From Paenibacillus brevis (GTDB lineage: Bacteria > Bacillota > Bacilli > Paenibacillales > Paenibacillaceae), in contig NZ_JAHLQJ010000005.1 of the NCBI RefSeq assembly GCF_018919145.1, positions 214,847-278,846 of the forward strand: DNA of 64,000 nucleotides. Direction: 5' to 3'. Positions 51,633-59,790 of this stretch are shown in pieces. Position 1 is the first letter of the stretch. Every line of letters starts with the position of its first letter. A model generated the notes under the pieces. The model was given only the letters and a program-made list of their open reading frames with translations. It did not search any database and had not been told where the DNA came from. Made by a program: the position numbers and the translations under genes.

Positions 51633-53465
51633 CTACTCCACCGTCACGCTCTTCGCCAAATTCCGCGGCTTATCGACATCATGACCCAGAGCCAGGGATG
51701 CATAGTAAGCCAGGAGTTGCAGAGGTACAACGGACAGAGCCGGCATCAAGAGCGGCAGGGTCTTCGGAATCGCGAAGACTTGATCGACTGAACGCATCAG
51801 GTCTGCTGCATGCTCTTCATAGGTGATCGCCATGACCTCGGCGCCGCGCGCCTTCACTTCCTTGATGTTGCTGACGGTCTTCTCCAGCAAGGCATCCTGG
51901 GTAGCCAGGGCGATGACTGGAATGCCGTCTTCGATCAGGGCAAGGGTTCCGTGCTTCAATTCACCCGCAGCATATGCCTCGGAATGGATATAAGAGATTT
52001 CCTTCAGCTTGAGCGAGCCTTCCATCGCTACCGCATAGTCCAGAGCGCGGCCGATGAAGAACAGATGCTCATGTTTGGAAATATGCTCGGCATATGCCTT
52101 GATCGATTCGCTTTGGGCAAGCAGGCTTTCTACTTGTTCAGGCAGCGACTGCATTGCTGCAATGACATGTGCAATTTCCGAGGCTTCCATCGTTCCACGG
52201 ATATCCGCCATATACAAGCCAAGCAAATTGAATGCAATAATCTGCGAAGTGTATGCCTTGGTCGACGCTACAGCGATTTCCGGACCCGCCAGCGTAGCAA
52301 TAACATCGTTCGCATCGCGTGCAATCGAGCTGCCTACCACATTGGTGATTGCCAGAACATGCGCACCGTTCGCTTGTGCTTCACGAAGTCCAGCCAAGGT
52401 ATCCGCCGTTTCACCGGATTGGCTCACTACGATAACGAGCGTATCCGGGGTAATAATCGGATTGCGGTAACGATACTCCGAAGCGACTTCGAACGACACC
52501 GGTACACGGATCAATTGTTCAATGACCGAGCCGCCTACGAGCCCAGCATGATATGCCGTGCCGCAAGCTACGATGTGAATCTGACGAATCGAGCGGATAT
52601 ACTCCGGCGTCATATTCAGATTCGGGAAGACTACCTTGTGCGTCTTCTCATCAATCCGGCCAAGCATCGTATCCCGGTATGCCTTTGGCTGCTCATGGAT
52701 TTCCTTGAGCATGAAATGGTCAAATCCGCCTTTTTCCGCAGTCACTTCATCCCACTCGACAGAAATCATTTCCCGAGAAATAAAATTCCCTTCGATGGTC
52801 ATCAATTCGACAGCGTCTTTAGTCAGAAGCGCCATTTCCCCGTCATTCAAAATGTAAACTCTACGCGTATATTTCAAAATCGCCGGAATGTCGGAGCCGA
52901 TGAAGTTCTCACCTTCACCTATCCCGATGATCAGAGGGCTGGCTTGACGCACGGCCACCAACCGGTCCGGTTCATACTCCGTTAATACGCCAAGCGCAAA
53001 TGCGCCTCGCATGAAGCTGATCGCCTTTTGGACAGCCTTAACAATATCTCCCTCATATTCACGTGCAACCAGATGGGAAATAACTTCTGTGTCTGTCTCG
53101 GATACAAATACATATCCCTGCTCGATCAGTTCTTCCTTCAGTTCCAGGTAATTCTCAATGATTCCGTTATGCACCACCGAGAATTTCTGGGTGTGGTCCG
53201 TATGAGGATGGGAGTTCACATCCGACGGCTTGCCATGGGTTGCCCAGCGGGTATGGCCGATTCCGGCCGTTCCCTCCAACGGGGCACCGTCCAGCTTGGA
53301 TTCCAGGTTGGCCAGACGTCCGATCGACTTGGCTACCTTCAGGCCATTCGAGGTATATACCGCGATTCCCGCCGAATCATATCCCCGATACTCCAGCTTT
53401 TTAAGTCCATCCAACAATACCGTCTGTGTATCTCTCTCCCCAATATATCCCACAATACCGCACAT
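51633..53465 (-). CDS. glmS: Glutamine-fructose-6-phosphate aminotransferase
   Basis: A 610-aa cytoplasmic enzyme making glucosamine-6-phosphate from fructose-6-phosphate and glutamine, first step to UDP-GlcNAc and cell wall. Residues 2-220 are the glutaminase domain with catalytic Cys2 in MCGIVGYIG. Two SIS sugar-isomerase domains follow, with VVSQSGETADT and LKLKEISYIH, and the end DKPRNLAKSVTVE is the conserved tail whose DNA serves as the Tn7 attachment site. The ATG has GGAGGATATAAATT upstream. A ribozyme in the leader controls it. glmM is the next gene upstream. Confidence 0.98.
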   Translation of the reverse strand: MCGIVGYIGERDTQTVLLDGLKKLEYRGYDSAGIAVYTSNGLKVAKSIGRLANLESKLDGAPLEGTAGIGHTRWATHGKPSDVNSHPHTDHTQKFSVVHNGIIENYLELKEELIEQGYVFVSETDTEVISHLVAREYEGDIVKAVQKAISFMRGAFALGVLTEYEPDRLVAVRQASPLIIGIGEGENFIGSDIPAILKYTRRVYILNDGEMALLTKDAVELMTIEGNFISREMISVEWDEVTAEKGGFDHFMLKEIHEQPKAYRDTMLGRIDEKTHKVVFPNLNMTPEYIRSIRQIHIVACGTAYHAGLVGGSVIEQLIRVPVSFEVASEYRYRNPIITPDTLVIVVSQSGETADTLAGLREAQANGAHVLAITNVVGSSIARDANDVIATLAGPEIAVASTKAYTSQIIAFNLLGLYMADIRGTMEASEIAHVIAAMQSLPEQVESLLAQSESIKAYAEHISKHEHLFFIGRALDYAVAMEGSLKLKEISYIHSEAYAAGELKHGTLALIEDGIPVIALATQDALLEKTVSNIKEVKARGAEVMAITYEEHAADLMRSVDQVFAIPKTLPLLMPALSVVPLQLLAYYASLALGHDVDKPRNLAKSVTVE

Positions 53466-53753
53466 AATTTATATCCTCCGTTTCATTCTCTCCGAATTTT
53501 AAAAGTTCAGACAGGAGGAAAGAAGCGGAAGACGCTCGCACGGTCCACAGAGACAGGTCTATTCAGTTATGAATTCATCACAAATAACACAGCTCATCCT
53601 GTATAAGTTGAACTAATGATCACATGTGTACGGCTGCAGCCGCGCGAAATATTATGATCCATGTTGATTGTTAGTCCACTTACAGATAAAGTATCGCTCA
53701 TGAATGTCCATCTTCTCCGTACACCGCGGTTCTCCCGCACTCCTGTCAACACT

Positions 53754-54012
53754 CATGAAATAATTACGTCTTAATAAGGTCATCAGCCTGAAAGGTTTGG
53801 CAGAACGGTCGCCCATTCCTTTTGTCCTTACAGTTACGATGTGATGAATCACCGGGAGGCCCCCGCCGAACAATTCGAACACCTCCACCTCGTCAGCTTG
53901 CCTTTGCCGCTCTCTCCGTTCGGATCTTGCGTCACCCTGAGGTTACGCTTATTTTGCCTATCACAGCACTCCGAATCAGCTTCACGCGCGAAATCAAGCT
54001 CTGGCGCTTAAC
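53754..54012 (-). ncRNA. glmS ribozyme-riboswitch
   Basis: In the glmS leader, the minus strand shows the conserved core of the glucosamine-6-phosphate-activated self-cleaving ribozyme. These are AAGCGCCAGAGC at the cleavage site (cut expected between 54008 and 54007), then AGCTGACGAGGTGGAGGT, TTCGGCGGGGGCCTCCCGG and CTGTAAGGAC. These match the B. subtilis ribozyme landmarks in order. Glucosamine-6-phosphate triggers cleavage and mRNA decay, lowering GlmS. The 3' boundary is approximate. Confidence 0.9.
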
Positions 54013-54058
54013 TTGCAGTTACCTCACGATCCTCACTTTCGCTTCTTGAATAATGTCT

Positions 54059-54087
54059 ATTATATGCACTTGAAGGAGGTTTGGCAA
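54059..54087 (-). promoter_or_regulatory. glmS promoter
   Basis: TTGCCA (54082-54087), 17 bases, then TATAAT (54059-54064) on the minus strand: a near-consensus SigA promoter. It would start the transcript about 45 bases before the ribozyme cleavage site. Confidence 0.8.
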
Positions 54088-54199
54088 TTCGTCTCTTCTC
54101 ATCTTTTATGCATACTCAGTGATTTTACCCTAAACCAAGTTAAAAAGCACGTTCTTCTCCATCCTTTCTCTCCCTCCCTCCACCTTACACAAAAAAGAA

Positions 54200-54226
54200 C
54201 TGCCACTTCTCCTCAGAGAAAGGCAG
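54200..54226 (-). terminator. Terminator of the glmM operon
   Basis: CTGCCTTTCTC pairs with GAGAAGTGGCAG (minus strand), followed by TTCTTTTTTG. It separates glmM from the glmS promoter. The stretch from here to the glmM stop at 54406 holds nothing else that I recognise. Confidence 0.8.
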
Positions 54227-54405
54227 CTCGCAATTTTTACATGGATGTTTTCATGTACATCAATAAACTAGATAAGTTGAATTAAAGAAGCCGCGTAGAA
54301 AAGAGCATAAGTGCATACTTTCATTCAATCAAGAAATCCGTGAACAACAGTGATCGAAGGCACACTTTACACGTTGACCGCTGCATACGCAATCACTAGT
54401 TCGAC

Positions 54406-55746
54406 TTAAACCAGTTCCTTCTCTACAACCGAAACGATGCTCGCTACCAGTTGTTCAAGCTCCGCCAGTTCCGGTCCTTCAGCCATTACGCGAATCAGGG
54501 ATTCTGTCCCGGAAGGACGAACCAGCACCCGTCCATTATCGCCAAGCTGACGCTCCACGGATACAATCGCTTCTTCAATCGCTGTATTGCCTACATACTT
54601 GCTCTTATCCTGAACCCGCACATTCACCAGCACCTGCGGATATTGCTTCATGACCTTCTTCAACTCGCTCAGCGGCTTGCCGGCCGCCTTCATCGTATCA
54701 ACCAGCTGAATCGCCGTCAGAATGCCGTCCCCGGTCGTATTATAATCCAGGAAAATCACATGGCCCGACTGCTCTCCGCCCAGATTGTAGCCTCCGCGAA
54801 TCATCTCGGCCATGACATAACGGTCTCCAACCGCTGTCTGCTGCGTGTTAAGCGACAGCTTCTTGGTCGCCTTATAGAAGCCGAAGTTGCTCATCACCGT
54901 CGAGACGATTGTGCTGTCCTTCAGCTTGCCTGCGCGGTTCATCGCATCGCCGCAAATACAGAGGATATAGTCACCATCGACTTCCTCTCCATTCTCATCA
55001 ATCGCAATCAGACGATCCGCATCCCCGTCAAATGCCAATCCAATATCGGCACCAAGCCGTCTAACCTCTTCCTTGAGCTTCTCCGGATGGGTCGAGCCGC
55101 ACTGATCATTAATGTTCAGCCCATTCGGCTCGGAGCCAATGCTGTGCACCTCGGCGCCCAGCTCCTTGAATAATTGCGGAGCCAACTCATAGGCCGCACC
55201 GTTTGCGCAGTCCAGAACAATCTTAAGCCCTTCAAAGGAATGGGAGATCGTCGTTTTCAAATGATCAAGGTATCTGAATTTGGATTCAATATCTACGGTA
55301 ACCGAGCCCAGACCGGCGCCAATTGGCCGCGGCAGCTCGTCTGTCTTCTTGTCCATCAGCTCTTCGATCAGCAGTTCGGTCTCATCGGACAACTTGAAGC
55401 CATCGCTTCCGAAGAACTTGATCCCGTTGTCTTCCACCGGATTATGCGAGGCCGAGATCATGACTCCTGCCGATGCATTCAGCAAGCGCGTCAAATAAGC
55501 CACTGCCGGTGTAGAGACAACCCCGATCCGGATGACGTCCGCTCCAATCGAGAGCATGCCTGCCACAAGAGCAGACTCCAGCATCACGCCGGAGATCCGG
55601 GTATCCATCCCGATGACGACCTTAGGCTTCGGAACCTGGCCAGCCAGCACATATCCTCCGCAGCGGCCAATTTGATAAGCCATTTCTGGTGTTAGCTCTT
55701 GATTTGCAATCCCTCTGACTCCATCTGTTCCAAAATATTTCCCCAT
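54406..55746 (-). CDS. glmM: Phosphoglucosamine mutase
   Basis: A 446-aa alpha-D-phosphohexomutase converting glucosamine-6-phosphate to glucosamine-1-phosphate, the step after GlmS. The start [11 protein letters not shown] is diagnostic; the phospho-serine loop is [13 protein letters not shown] (Ser in SASHNP), the Mg loop AFDGDADR, the sugar loop GGEQSGH and the phosphate-binding [11 protein letters not shown]. Length normal. It follows cdaR after 40 bases; in Bacillus, CdaA-CdaR-GlmM act as a complex linking c-di-AMP and cell-wall synthesis. Confidence 0.98.
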   Translation of the reverse strand: MGKYFGTDGVRGIANQELTPEMAYQIGRCGGYVLAGQVPKPKVVIGMDTRISGVMLESALVAGMLSIGADVIRIGVVSTPAVAYLTRLLNASAGVMISASHNPVEDNGIKFFGSDGFKLSDETELLIEELMDKKTDELPRPIGAGLGSVTVDIESKFRYLDHLKTTISHSFEGLKIVLDCANGAAYELAPQLFKELGAEVHSIGSEPNGLNINDQCGSTHPEKLKEEVRRLGADIGLAFDGDADRLIAIDENGEEVDGDYILCICGDAMNRAGKLKDSTIVSTVMSNFGFYKATKKLSLNTQQTAVGDRYVMAEMIRGGYNLGGEQSGHVIFLDYNTTGDGILTAIQLVDTMKAAGKPLSELKKVMKQYPQVLVNVRVQDKSKYVGNTAIEEAIVSVERQLGDNGRVLVRPSGTESLIRVMAEGPELAELEQLVASIVSVVEKELV

Positions 55747-55786
55747 AATTACACTCCTTCAGTGTTGTTCCATAGGATTCTTTCAT

Positions 55787-57166
55787 TCACGTTCCGTTTG
55801 TACCCGTAGGTCCCCCGTCACCATGAGTATCCGCCTCAGCGTTATCCGAAGGCTCCGTCGGAGGGACGGAATTGTCAGCACCGCCATTTCCCGTCTCCGC
55901 ATTCGGGTCATCAGGGACTGTCGCGGCCGGATCTGCAATCTCGGTCAATTCAATTTGAATAGAATGGCTGTAGCCCGGCTCAGCCAAATCGATATAATTC
56001 GGAAGCTTGATCGCTATGGGGACAGTATGCGTACCTGCACCAAGACCGGATAGATCAGCAGTTGCGAGGATGTCCTCTGTCCCAAGCCTCCCCAGCTGGT
56101 TCTGTGATCCAAGCACGGTTAACGAAATGTGCTGATCTGCAGCATTGAGAAACTTAGCCTCCAGGCTATCGCTCAAATTTAGCAGATTCACCGAAATATT
56201 GTCAATCGTTCTACTGGCCGCAGGCTCGATCTTCACCGTAACTTGCGCCGTAGTGGGCTCAATCGCGTCTAGCCCCTCGGGAGGCGTCAGATTTACTGTA
56301 TAATTCGTCTCACTGGTCCCGACGAACTGTCCCAGATCCACCGTCACCGGATAAGAGGTAATAGCGTCCAGGCTTTGTTTGGGGCCGTAAAGAGCCACCC
56401 CTTCCACATCGGTACTGATTCCTGAGAGCACATAGCCCGTTGGCAGGCTCCCCGTATGCTTCACTTCGAGCGGCACACTTTTATATAACTTATTGATCGG
56501 AACATCCACCTCTGTAGAAGCCGGTTCGATCTCCGCATTCTTCATTTCCTGCCCATGCTTATCATATGCAGTTAGCTTTACCGCCTTGCCTTTTACAGAC
56601 TCTGTCAGATCCGTTACATCGATCGTTCCCTGCACCTTCTGGATCTCCTGAACTTCGCTCTGCGGAAGAGTCACGCTCACATGATCCGCTCCTGTCAGTA
56701 CAGGACTGCCCAATTGCATGCCCTCTGCAGGCGTGCCCTTGGTCACGATGGTAACCGGCATTTCAATCGTTTCCTTCGCCTCAATGGTTACCTTGATCGT
56801 GGAAGGAGACATAGAGATTAACGTGACTCCGGCAGGAACCTCCGGTGAAAGCGGCAATGTCGTCGTTCCCGGCCCTATATTCTTCAGATCCAGCTTCACC
56901 CGATAATCGGAAAAGTTCGTCGTCAGATCTGTGCGCTTCCCCTTTACTTCCATCGTCACATTATCCGGCTCAAGGTCGTAGAGGACATAATTCTCACTAT
57001 CAAAGCCCGTTACCTCGATCTTGATATTGTTAATCACCTTCGAATTCACGACGGTCGTCGGTGAGACCGGGGTTCCGCTGTCGATATGAACCATAGCCCA
57101 CAGGACGATGCTGAATACCAAGGCGATAACCTTGGCTACATTGTTCTGGCTCAGCCACTTATCCAT
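55787..57166 (-). CDS. cdaR: CdaR, YbbR-domain regulator of the diadenylate cyclase
   Basis: A 459-aa membrane-anchored extracellular protein. One N-terminal hydrophobic segment (NVAKVIALVFSIVLWAMVHI, residues about 9-28) is followed by repeated YbbR beta domains (four, from about 45 to 400) and a low-complexity tail rich in Pro, Asp and Gly. CdaR binds CdaA through the membrane and tunes c-di-AMP output. Its ATG overlaps the cdaA stop codon by one base (TAATG), so the pair is translationally coupled. Confidence 0.95.
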   Translation of the reverse strand: MDKWLSQNNVAKVIALVFSIVLWAMVHIDSGTPVSPTTVVNSKVINNIKIEVTGFDSENYVLYDLEPDNVTMEVKGKRTDLTTNFSDYRVKLDLKNIGPGTTTLPLSPEVPAGVTLISMSPSTIKVTIEAKETIEMPVTIVTKGTPAEGMQLGSPVLTGADHVSVTLPQSEVQEIQKVQGTIDVTDLTESVKGKAVKLTAYDKHGQEMKNAEIEPASTEVDVPINKLYKSVPLEVKHTGSLPTGYVLSGISTDVEGVALYGPKQSLDAITSYPVTVDLGQFVGTSETNYTVNLTPPEGLDAIEPTTAQVTVKIEPAASRTIDNISVNLLNLSDSLEAKFLNAADQHISLTVLGSQNQLGRLGTEDILATADLSGLGAGTHTVPIAIKLPNYIDLAEPGYSHSIQIELTEIADPAATVPDDPNAETGNGGADNSVPPTEPSDNAEADTHGDGGPTGTNGT

Positions 57167-57990
57167 TACTTCCGCCCCCCTATCCGTTTCCAGAAAGGCT
57201 TCCGCTTCTCGATCTGAATTGAATTCGGACCAAGCTCCTCATACAACTTGGAGATCAAAGACTCTTCATTAATATCCCGGACGACCTGACCTTCGATCGC
57301 AAGCGAGATTTGCCCCGTCTCCTCGGATACAACAATCGAGACCGCATCTCCCACCTCACTGATTCCAATGGCGGCGCGGTGTCTTGTCCCAAGCTCTTTA
57401 CTGATAAACGGGTTCTCGGACAAAGGCAAATAACAGGCAGCCGCCGCAATTCGGCGATTCTGCACAATGACCGCTCCATCATGAAGCGGAGTATTCGGGA
57501 TAAAGATATTGATTAGCAGTTCCGAAGAGATCATCGACTGCATCGGAATGCCCGATTCAGTGTACTCGTTCAGACCCGTATTGCGTTCAAAGACGAGCAA
57601 GGCGCCGATTTTTCTACGTGATAAATAATTAACGGCCTTAATAACAGCGCCGATTTCTTTGCTCAGCTCTTCATCATCCGCAGCATTCCGTCCGAACAGC
57701 TTGCCCCGGCCTAACTGCTCCAATCCCCGTCGGAGCTCCGGCTGAAAGATAATGAATACAGCCAGCACTCCGAACGTAAACATCTGATTCATGAGCCACT
57801 TTAAGGTGTACAGGTCAAACCACGTACTCGCCGCCCAGATTAACACCAACACCAGGAGCCCTTTTAACAATTGAATGGCCCGAGTACCCCGGACCAACAG
57901 AATCAGGTGATAGATAATATATGTAACAATAAGAATATCAATAATATCCTTGAGATAGTCCTGCCAAGTCGAATTCGCAAAATAACTCAT
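57166..57990 (-). CDS. cdaA: Diadenylate cyclase CdaA
   Basis: A 274-aa enzyme making cyclic di-AMP from two ATP, at the membrane. Three hydrophobic segments span residues about 10-85, then the DAC domain with the catalytic DGAVIVQN and GTRHRAAIG motifs. The start at 57990 (MSYFANS) is chosen because GGGGG lies upstream of this ATG, inside the longer TTG frame. Operon with cdaR and glmM, downstream of the sigma/anti-sigma pair. Confidence 0.96.
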   Translation of the reverse strand: MSYFANSTWQDYLKDIIDILIVTYIIYHLILLVRGTRAIQLLKGLLVLVLIWAASTWFDLYTLKWLMNQMFTFGVLAVFIIFQPELRRGLEQLGRGKLFGRNAADDEELSKEIGAVIKAVNYLSRRKIGALLVFERNTGLNEYTESGIPMQSMISSELLINIFIPNTPLHDGAVIVQNRRIAAAACYLPLSENPFISKELGTRHRAAIGISEVGDAVSIVVSEETGQISLAIEGQVVRDINEESLISKLYEELGPNSIQIEKRKPFWKRIGGRK

Positions 57991-58179
57991 AGATGAAACC
58001 CCCAACGTGTCTCTGTGGCAGCCGCCATATCCAGAAACATTTATGTAAAGCTCAGGTAGGCTTGTCTGCGTAGTCTTCCCTAACCTCTAGGTTATAACGT
58101 TATGGCAGCAGATGCAAGTTCCCATTCTTTCTCTAGGTTTAGGAATTCACGGAATTTTTTTCCTTGAAGCGCAAAGAAA

Positions 58180-58212
58180 GGGCGCCCATGTTCCTCCTGG
58201 GAGGAAGGCGCC
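58180..58212 (-). terminator. Terminator after the anti-sigma gene
   Basis: GGCGCCTTCCTCC pairs with GAGGAACATGGGCGCC (minus strand), then CTTTCTTTG. It marks the end of the sigW-anti-sigma transcription unit, so cdaA probably has its own promoter in 58000-58180. Confidence 0.75.
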
Positions 58213-58234
58213 GTGTTCTCCATATGTGCTGCCC

Positions 58235-58858
58235 CTACCTATAAGCCACTTCCGTAAATACGTTGGATATCCGGTACCAGATCCAGTCCAACGCCTGATC
58301 AATGCTCTTGATCTCTCCGGCGATATGCGCCGTGGACGCCTGATAGTAGGAACCATCAATGACCGTTAGATTCCCCTGCACCTCTCCCAAAATCTGCACA
58401 TCGCCATTCTCTATCGTTAGATTACCGGCAATGGACACCCCTTCGGGAACGGTGACAGTTTTCCCCTCAATAATAAGCTGACTCTGGTTGGATTCCGCGG
58501 TCTTGACCACCAGATCCTCCCCTTTATCCCACATGGATACTGCACTGAACAGCATAACCACCAGGAATAGCGCGGCCGCTGTAAGCGCAGGATGGCGTCT
58601 CACCCATTTGGGAAAAGGTTGCCGGTCGTACTGCCGGGGAATCTGATGCATAATCCGGTCGACAAGCTCATCATCCGCCTTGATCGCCGTATGCTTGATT
58701 GTGGCGAACATGAGCATCTCTGTCTGCTCCAACTCCCGATACAGGGCATCGCATGACGGGCAGGCCTGCAAATGCTGCTTAAGCTCCAAGGCCTGCTCAT
58801 GCGGCAAATCATCATCCAGAAAATCATGCATCAATGAGGAGGCTTGTTTGCAATCCAT
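58235..58858 (-). CDS. rsiW: Zinc-finger anti-sigma factor, RsiW-like
   Basis: About 207 aa. N-terminal ZAS domain with the HxxxCxxC zinc motif in LKQHLQACPSCDAL; one membrane segment HPALTAAALFLVVMLFSAVS (about residues 86-105); an extracellular beta-rich tail with NLTIENGDVQILGEVQGNLT. It holds the SigW-type sigma factor inactive until envelope stress triggers proteolysis. The start at 58858 has AAAGGA upstream; the longer TTG frame does not. Follows the sigma gene. Symbol given by position and family, as in B. subtilis; the tail differs from the B. subtilis protein. Confidence 0.85.
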   Translation of the reverse strand: MDCKQASSLMHDFLDDDLPHEQALELKQHLQACPSCDALYRELEQTEMLMFATIKHTAIKADDELVDRIMHQIPRQYDRQPFPKWVRRHPALTAAALFLVVMLFSAVSMWDKGEDLVVKTAESNQSQLIIEGKTVTVPEGVSIAGNLTIENGDVQILGEVQGNLTVIDGSYYQASTAHIAGEIKSIDQALDWIWYRISNVFTEVAYR

Positions 58859-58957
58859 ATTAGCCAATCCTTTCTCAGTATCAATCTATGGCAGCCAACG
58901 TTCTGTCCTTTGGCATAGTCGTCCTACCTTACATTACGTAACACAAAATTAAGCGTT

Positions 58958-59551
58958 TCATAAAAATTTATGTTCCAGCTTTTTCCGTAAAAATTCCCGT
59001 CCGCGGTGTACCCTCGTCTTTACCGTAGTCACCGGCATCTCCAGCACATCACTGATCTCTTGCAGCGACAGCTCTTGTAAATACCTGAGGATGATCACCG
59101 ATTTATACTTGGCCGGCAAGCCTTCGATGGCCTTGTGAATCGTCTGCTGGGTCTCCGAGAGCAAGTATTCCGTCTCCGGCGTCCGGTCATCTCCTGGAAT
59201 GAGCGCATACCCATCTACCCCATCCTGATCATTCATTCCCGCATCAAGATAGTAATTGGGCTTGCGCTTGCGCAGCCGGTCTATACACAGATTTGTCGCA
59301 ATCCGGTAAATCCAGGTCGAGAACTTCTGCTTATCATCATATCGGTCAAAATTTTTATATACGCGCAAAAAAGTCTCCTGAACAATATCTTCAGCCTCAT
59401 GTCGATTCGACAGCATCCGATATGCCAGGTGAAAGATCTTGTCCTTGTACAATTCAACGAGCTCGGCAAAGGCTGTCTGTTCTCCCTTTCGGGCCAGCTT
59501 CACCAATCTCGCCTCAAAATGTTCCACCACGATCATTTCCCCCATATCCAT
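58958..59551 (-). CDS. sigW: ECF sigma factor, SigW-type
   Basis: Up to 197 aa. Region 2: AFAELVELYKDKIFHLAYRM, then EDIVQETFLRVY and FSTWIYRIATNLCIDRLRKR. Region 4: LPAKYKSVIILRYLQELSLQ and DVLEMPVTTVKTRVHRGREF. The order with anti-sigma, cdaA, cdaR, glmM and glmS is that of sigW in Bacillus. The start is uncertain: GGGGGAA lies only three bases before an internal ATG (MIVVEHF) and 8 before a GTG two codons later, which gives a more typical N-terminus. Confidence 0.93.
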   Translation of the reverse strand: MDMGEMIVVEHFEARLVKLARKGEQTAFAELVELYKDKIFHLAYRMLSNRHEAEDIVQETFLRVYKNFDRYDDKQKFSTWIYRIATNLCIDRLRKRKPNYYLDAGMNDQDGVDGYALIPGDDRTPETEYLLSETQQTIHKAIEGLPAKYKSVIILRYLQELSLQEISDVLEMPVTTVKTRVHRGREFLRKKLEHKFL

Positions 59552-59712
59552 GGATGGGCTTTTTCGGGATTCCTACTTGCCTTGCGCTCCGCTTCCCTAG
59601 CCCTTGCGCGGCAACTTGCGCCTGCGGCACTTCATTCAAATGTTAATTCAACTGTCATGAAATTGCAATAACCTTCACATACATTCCCTCTGGAGTCCCG
59701 CAAAAAAACAGA

Positions 59713-59732
59713 CCCGCTCATTCCTGAACGGG
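59713..59732 (-). terminator. Terminator of ppc
   Basis: CCCGTTCAGGAATGAGCGGG hairpin on the minus strand, followed by TCTGTTTTTTTGC. Confidence 0.8.
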
Positions 59733-59790
59733 CCCGGGCTTCAGCTTATACTTGTTTCATGTGCTATTGCATTTTGATTTGTCTCGGGTA

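Noticed and set aside
51810..52985. Long reading frame of 391 codons on the plus strand
   Set aside because: It lies wholly antisense to glmS, has no ribosome site and reads unlike any protein; a shadow of the codon pattern.
59552..59690. SigW-type autoregulatory promoter upstream of the sigma factor gene
   Set aside because: I looked for TGAAAC-N16-CGTA and found no convincing match, so none is annotated.
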